Assembly: GCA_033961575.1 (NCBI GenBank)
Contig: CM066733.1
Coordinates: 135,954,421 to 136,018,420 of the forward strand
DNA from: Aselliscus stoliczkanus
Taxonomy: Eukaryota > Chordata > Mammalia > Chiroptera > Hipposideridae
DNA: 64,000 nucleotides
Direction of reading: 5' to 3'
Shown here: positions 61,490 to 64,000 of the stretch, one piece after another
Layout of the letters: the number at the start of each line of letters is the position of its first letter
Position numbering within the stretch: the first letter of the stretch is position 1
The notes under the pieces: model-generated
Database searches by the model: none
Told to the model about the DNA's origin: nothing
What the model saw: only the letters and a program-made list of their open reading frames with translations
Program-made: the position numbers and the translations under genes

Positions 61490-61990
61490 ATTACACAAGT
61501 ATTACATGTTTATTGTAGAAAATATCCAGAATATGATGTTACATATAGTAAAATTTAAAAATCCTTTTTTTTTTTGCCATGTATCTCCAATTCTTCTCTT
61601 CTACTTATTTTGCTTGTAACAGTTTTTCAGTTTTTTTCTATGCATTATAAATATAAATGTGTATAAATATACACACAATTGAGTTTTAAGTTTTATAACC
61701 TGAGATCGTATCATACATACTATCTTCAGCACATTTTTCATGAAACAATGTATCTTTCCATTTCTGTGTAATAAATTTACTCCAACCTTTTCAATGGCTA
61801 TATAGTATTCCATGTTAAGGAGTGCATACCGTATAAACCAATTCCACTTAGAAGAACACGTGGATTGGGCTCTACAATGCTAAATATATACATGTGTTTG
61901 TGCCCATGTACAAGAATTCTGTAGTTAAGTTCCTAGAGATAGAGTTCCTGGGTCAGGGAGTGTATGTTTTCATTTTGATAGACTCTCCTT
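61490..61990 (-). mobile_element. L1 LINE fragment, reverse orientation
   Basis: The plus strand shows 'ggctatatagtattccatgt', 'gtgtttgtgcccatgtacaa', 'agttcctagagatagagttc', 'ctgggtcagggagtgtatg' and 'ttttgatagactctccttg', the reverse complement of the L1 ORF2 C-terminal region. Heavily decayed. Confidence 0.7.
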
Positions 61991-63344
61991 GTGGTAGCTG
62001 GTCTGCAACAATGGCCCTCACTGAACTACAACTCCTATATTCATATTCTTAGATAAAACCTTCTTACATTAAATCTGGGCTAACCATGCTTACAATTTTA
62101 ATAAACACTTAAATCTATATATTTTAATCAACATTGAGAATTAATCTGAATCTAAAAATGCTTCCTTCCCCCAAACATGACAAGACTGGTAGACTGTTTT
62201 TACTTTTCCCTGTTCTACTCTACTTTAAGATTTTTGATTAAATCACTTAGAATTTTCTAGATTACTAATTTTTAAAATGCTATTCCTCATTTTCTTATGA
62301 CATTTCCTAATTGCATTAAGATTCATAGCCACATTTTCAAAAATAACTTAGCCTAACTATAAGTGGTGATCATTTTTTTCCTTGTCCTCTCGTAACATGT
62401 TTAACAATATATTTTTTTCCTCCTACTGGATGGATATTTTACTTGGTTATGGAAATCTAGGTTCAAGATAATTTTTTCTCAGTTTTTTTTTTTTAAAGCA
62501 TCTCTCTATTATTCTTTAGTATTCAATTATTGCTATAAAATATGATGGTAAACTGATTTTTGCTCTTTTAGGTAACCCATTTATTTTTCTCCTTGGAAAA
62601 TTTTTGGGGTTTCTCTTTGTCCTTGGAATTTAATAATCTCACTAGGATTCCTTTGTGTTTTTGTTTGTTTGCTTTTTAAAAATTTCTGACTCAGCACTTC
62701 GTCAGCCATTTTCAGAAAGGTCATTCAGGTTCTCAGTTCTTAAAACTCTCATAACAAGGAGGTTCTGAATTTTCTTTCATCATTATTTCTTGTTTGATAT
62801 CTTTTAAAAGAAAAGAAATAATAGGCTGTAAGAAAAACCAAAACAATAGACAGAGAAGGAGAAATAACATTTGCAGGTCCATAATTAAAAAAAAAATCTC
62901 AACAGTTATTTGATCATTGTTTTATCATCGCCAATTATTCTATTTCTTCCTATTGAATAGATTTGAATATTTAAAAATAATGCTATCATTCTTTCTGGTT
63001 ATGCAGGCTATACAGTTATTTACAGACCCGAGAAACTTAGATTATAGAATTGATGTATTTCTGGAGGGAAATATCTGCTTTTTGTGCTCAAAGTCTATAT
63101 TATCATTCATTTTCTAAATAAAATTGGAGATGGGCTTATCCTGAATTATAATTTGTCCTCTTTCATTATAAAATCATTTTCAAGAGTTTAACAAGTGAAT
63201 TTAGATTACATATTTATATTGTATGAATTTCTGAAAAATGTATTAATATATAACATAACATGCAAAATATTAAAAAAAGTGCCCTAGCTTAAATAAATAG
63301 CTTAAATGTATTAAAGGAAAAACAGTGGGTCTGACTGACTGAAT
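61991..63344. other. AT-rich, no recognisable feature
   Basis: Very AT-rich with many homopolymer runs. It may hold further L1 remnants that I could not identify. Confidence 0.4.
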
Positions 63345-63560
63345 ATGCATGGGCTACTCTTTATCAAACATTGCTGTGTGTCAGGCTCCTCTCTATTTTT
63401 GTAGAAGCACCCTTCCTTAATTTTCAGATCATCCCTATGAGACAAGCTCTGTCATGATCCCGATTTTCCATAGCGGGAAACTATGTTAAGAGCTTGTGGA
63501 TAGGTCCACACAATTAGCAAATGATCAAGCCAGAACTGGAATCCAAGTTGCCTGATTCCT
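63345..63560 (-). mobile_element. MIR SINE, reverse orientation
   Basis: 'cattgctgtgtgtcaggctc', 'cagatcatccctatgagaca', 'cacacaattagcaaatgatc' and 'gccagaactggaatccaagt' give the reverse MIR from 3' to tRNA-like end. Confidence 0.82.
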
Positions 63561-64000
63561 CAAGAGTCTTTGCTTCAGGTGCATTGTGTAAGGAAAGTGT
63601 TGGGGAGCCTGATCGCTGCACCTCAAATGAGAGAAGACATTCTAGAGGTAGTAGCTCCTGAAGGGATTCACCAGGCAAAGACAAGAAGGTATTTCAGGAG
63701 AGGAAAAATTTTTCCAGTGACACAGAAGAGTGAGGAATTTGGCGCATTGGGGACAGTTGTGGGCTGTGGTATATGGATATAAGCATCTCTCTGTGACGGT
63801 CAGCTTTTGTGCGGCATGGTATATGTGGTCCTTTTGGCTTTATCAACATGATATGTTTACAAAATTGTCCACTTAGCGATTCACATTGGTGGTGAAGGTG
63901 GTTGAAGATCTTGTTATTTCAATCGTATACATAGCTTTATAATTTGGTTTCATCTATTTAGAATTGGGGCTTAAATTACCATGGATTTCAGGTAAATTTT
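63561..64000. other. No recognisable feature
   Basis: A 70-codon open frame at 63570-63782 has no domain or splice context. Confidence 0.45.

Overview
The window looks like nuclear DNA from a placental mammal and contains no protein-coding gene that I can recognise. No open reading frame exceeds 162 codons. The longer ones are either antisense to old transposons or lack any domain, start or splice context. What can be read is the repeat landscape: ancient eutherian families (L2, MIR, L1 3' ends, MLT1-type LTRs, Tigger, MER20-like and MER5-like hAT elements), microsatellites, and one young lineage-specific tRNA-derived SINE present nine times.

The SINE is the best clue to the organism. Its body is about 95 bp and almost entirely tRNA-like, with Pol III A and B boxes, a shared 3' end and then an A tail, and five copies have clean 8-17 bp target-site duplications. 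There are no Alu, B1/B2, ruminant, carnivore or equine SINEs in 64 kb. This best fits the short tRNA-only SINEs (t-SINE/CYN) described from colugos (Dermoptera). That assignment is inference from memory of the family, at about 0.6-0.7 confidence.

Layout. 1-1.6 kb is comparatively GC- and CpG-rich and could be the flank of a CpG-island promoter lying to the left. 2.2-8.3 kb is dense in old repeats: L2, two MLT1-type LTRs, a mariner-type MITE, an internally deleted Tigger and two SINEs. 8.3-12.7 kb is AT-rich with little to recognise, followed by an L1 3' end. 14.7-17.1 kb holds three SINE insertions, one being a 440 bp composite. 19-26 kb is mostly L2 and MIR. 27.3-34.7 kb contains two fragments of one ancient repeat, an L1 tail and a possible minus-strand exon. 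36-50 kb carries MER20, several MIRs and a long dispersed L2. 51-55 kb holds a 143 bp duplicated cassette around a small promoter-like GC-rich patch and a MIR split by an insertion. 55-64 kb is AT-rich with L2 open-reading-frame remnants, MIRs and an L1 fragment.

The most unusual item is the composite retrotransposon at 14708-15147. It has a tRNA-SINE head, degenerate ~20 bp GTGAG-containing repeats, a duplicated 24 bp C-rich unit and an AATAAA plus TCTT plus A tail, all inside one pair of target-site duplications. This window most likely lies in an intron or between genes. I see no evidence for a multi-gene system.
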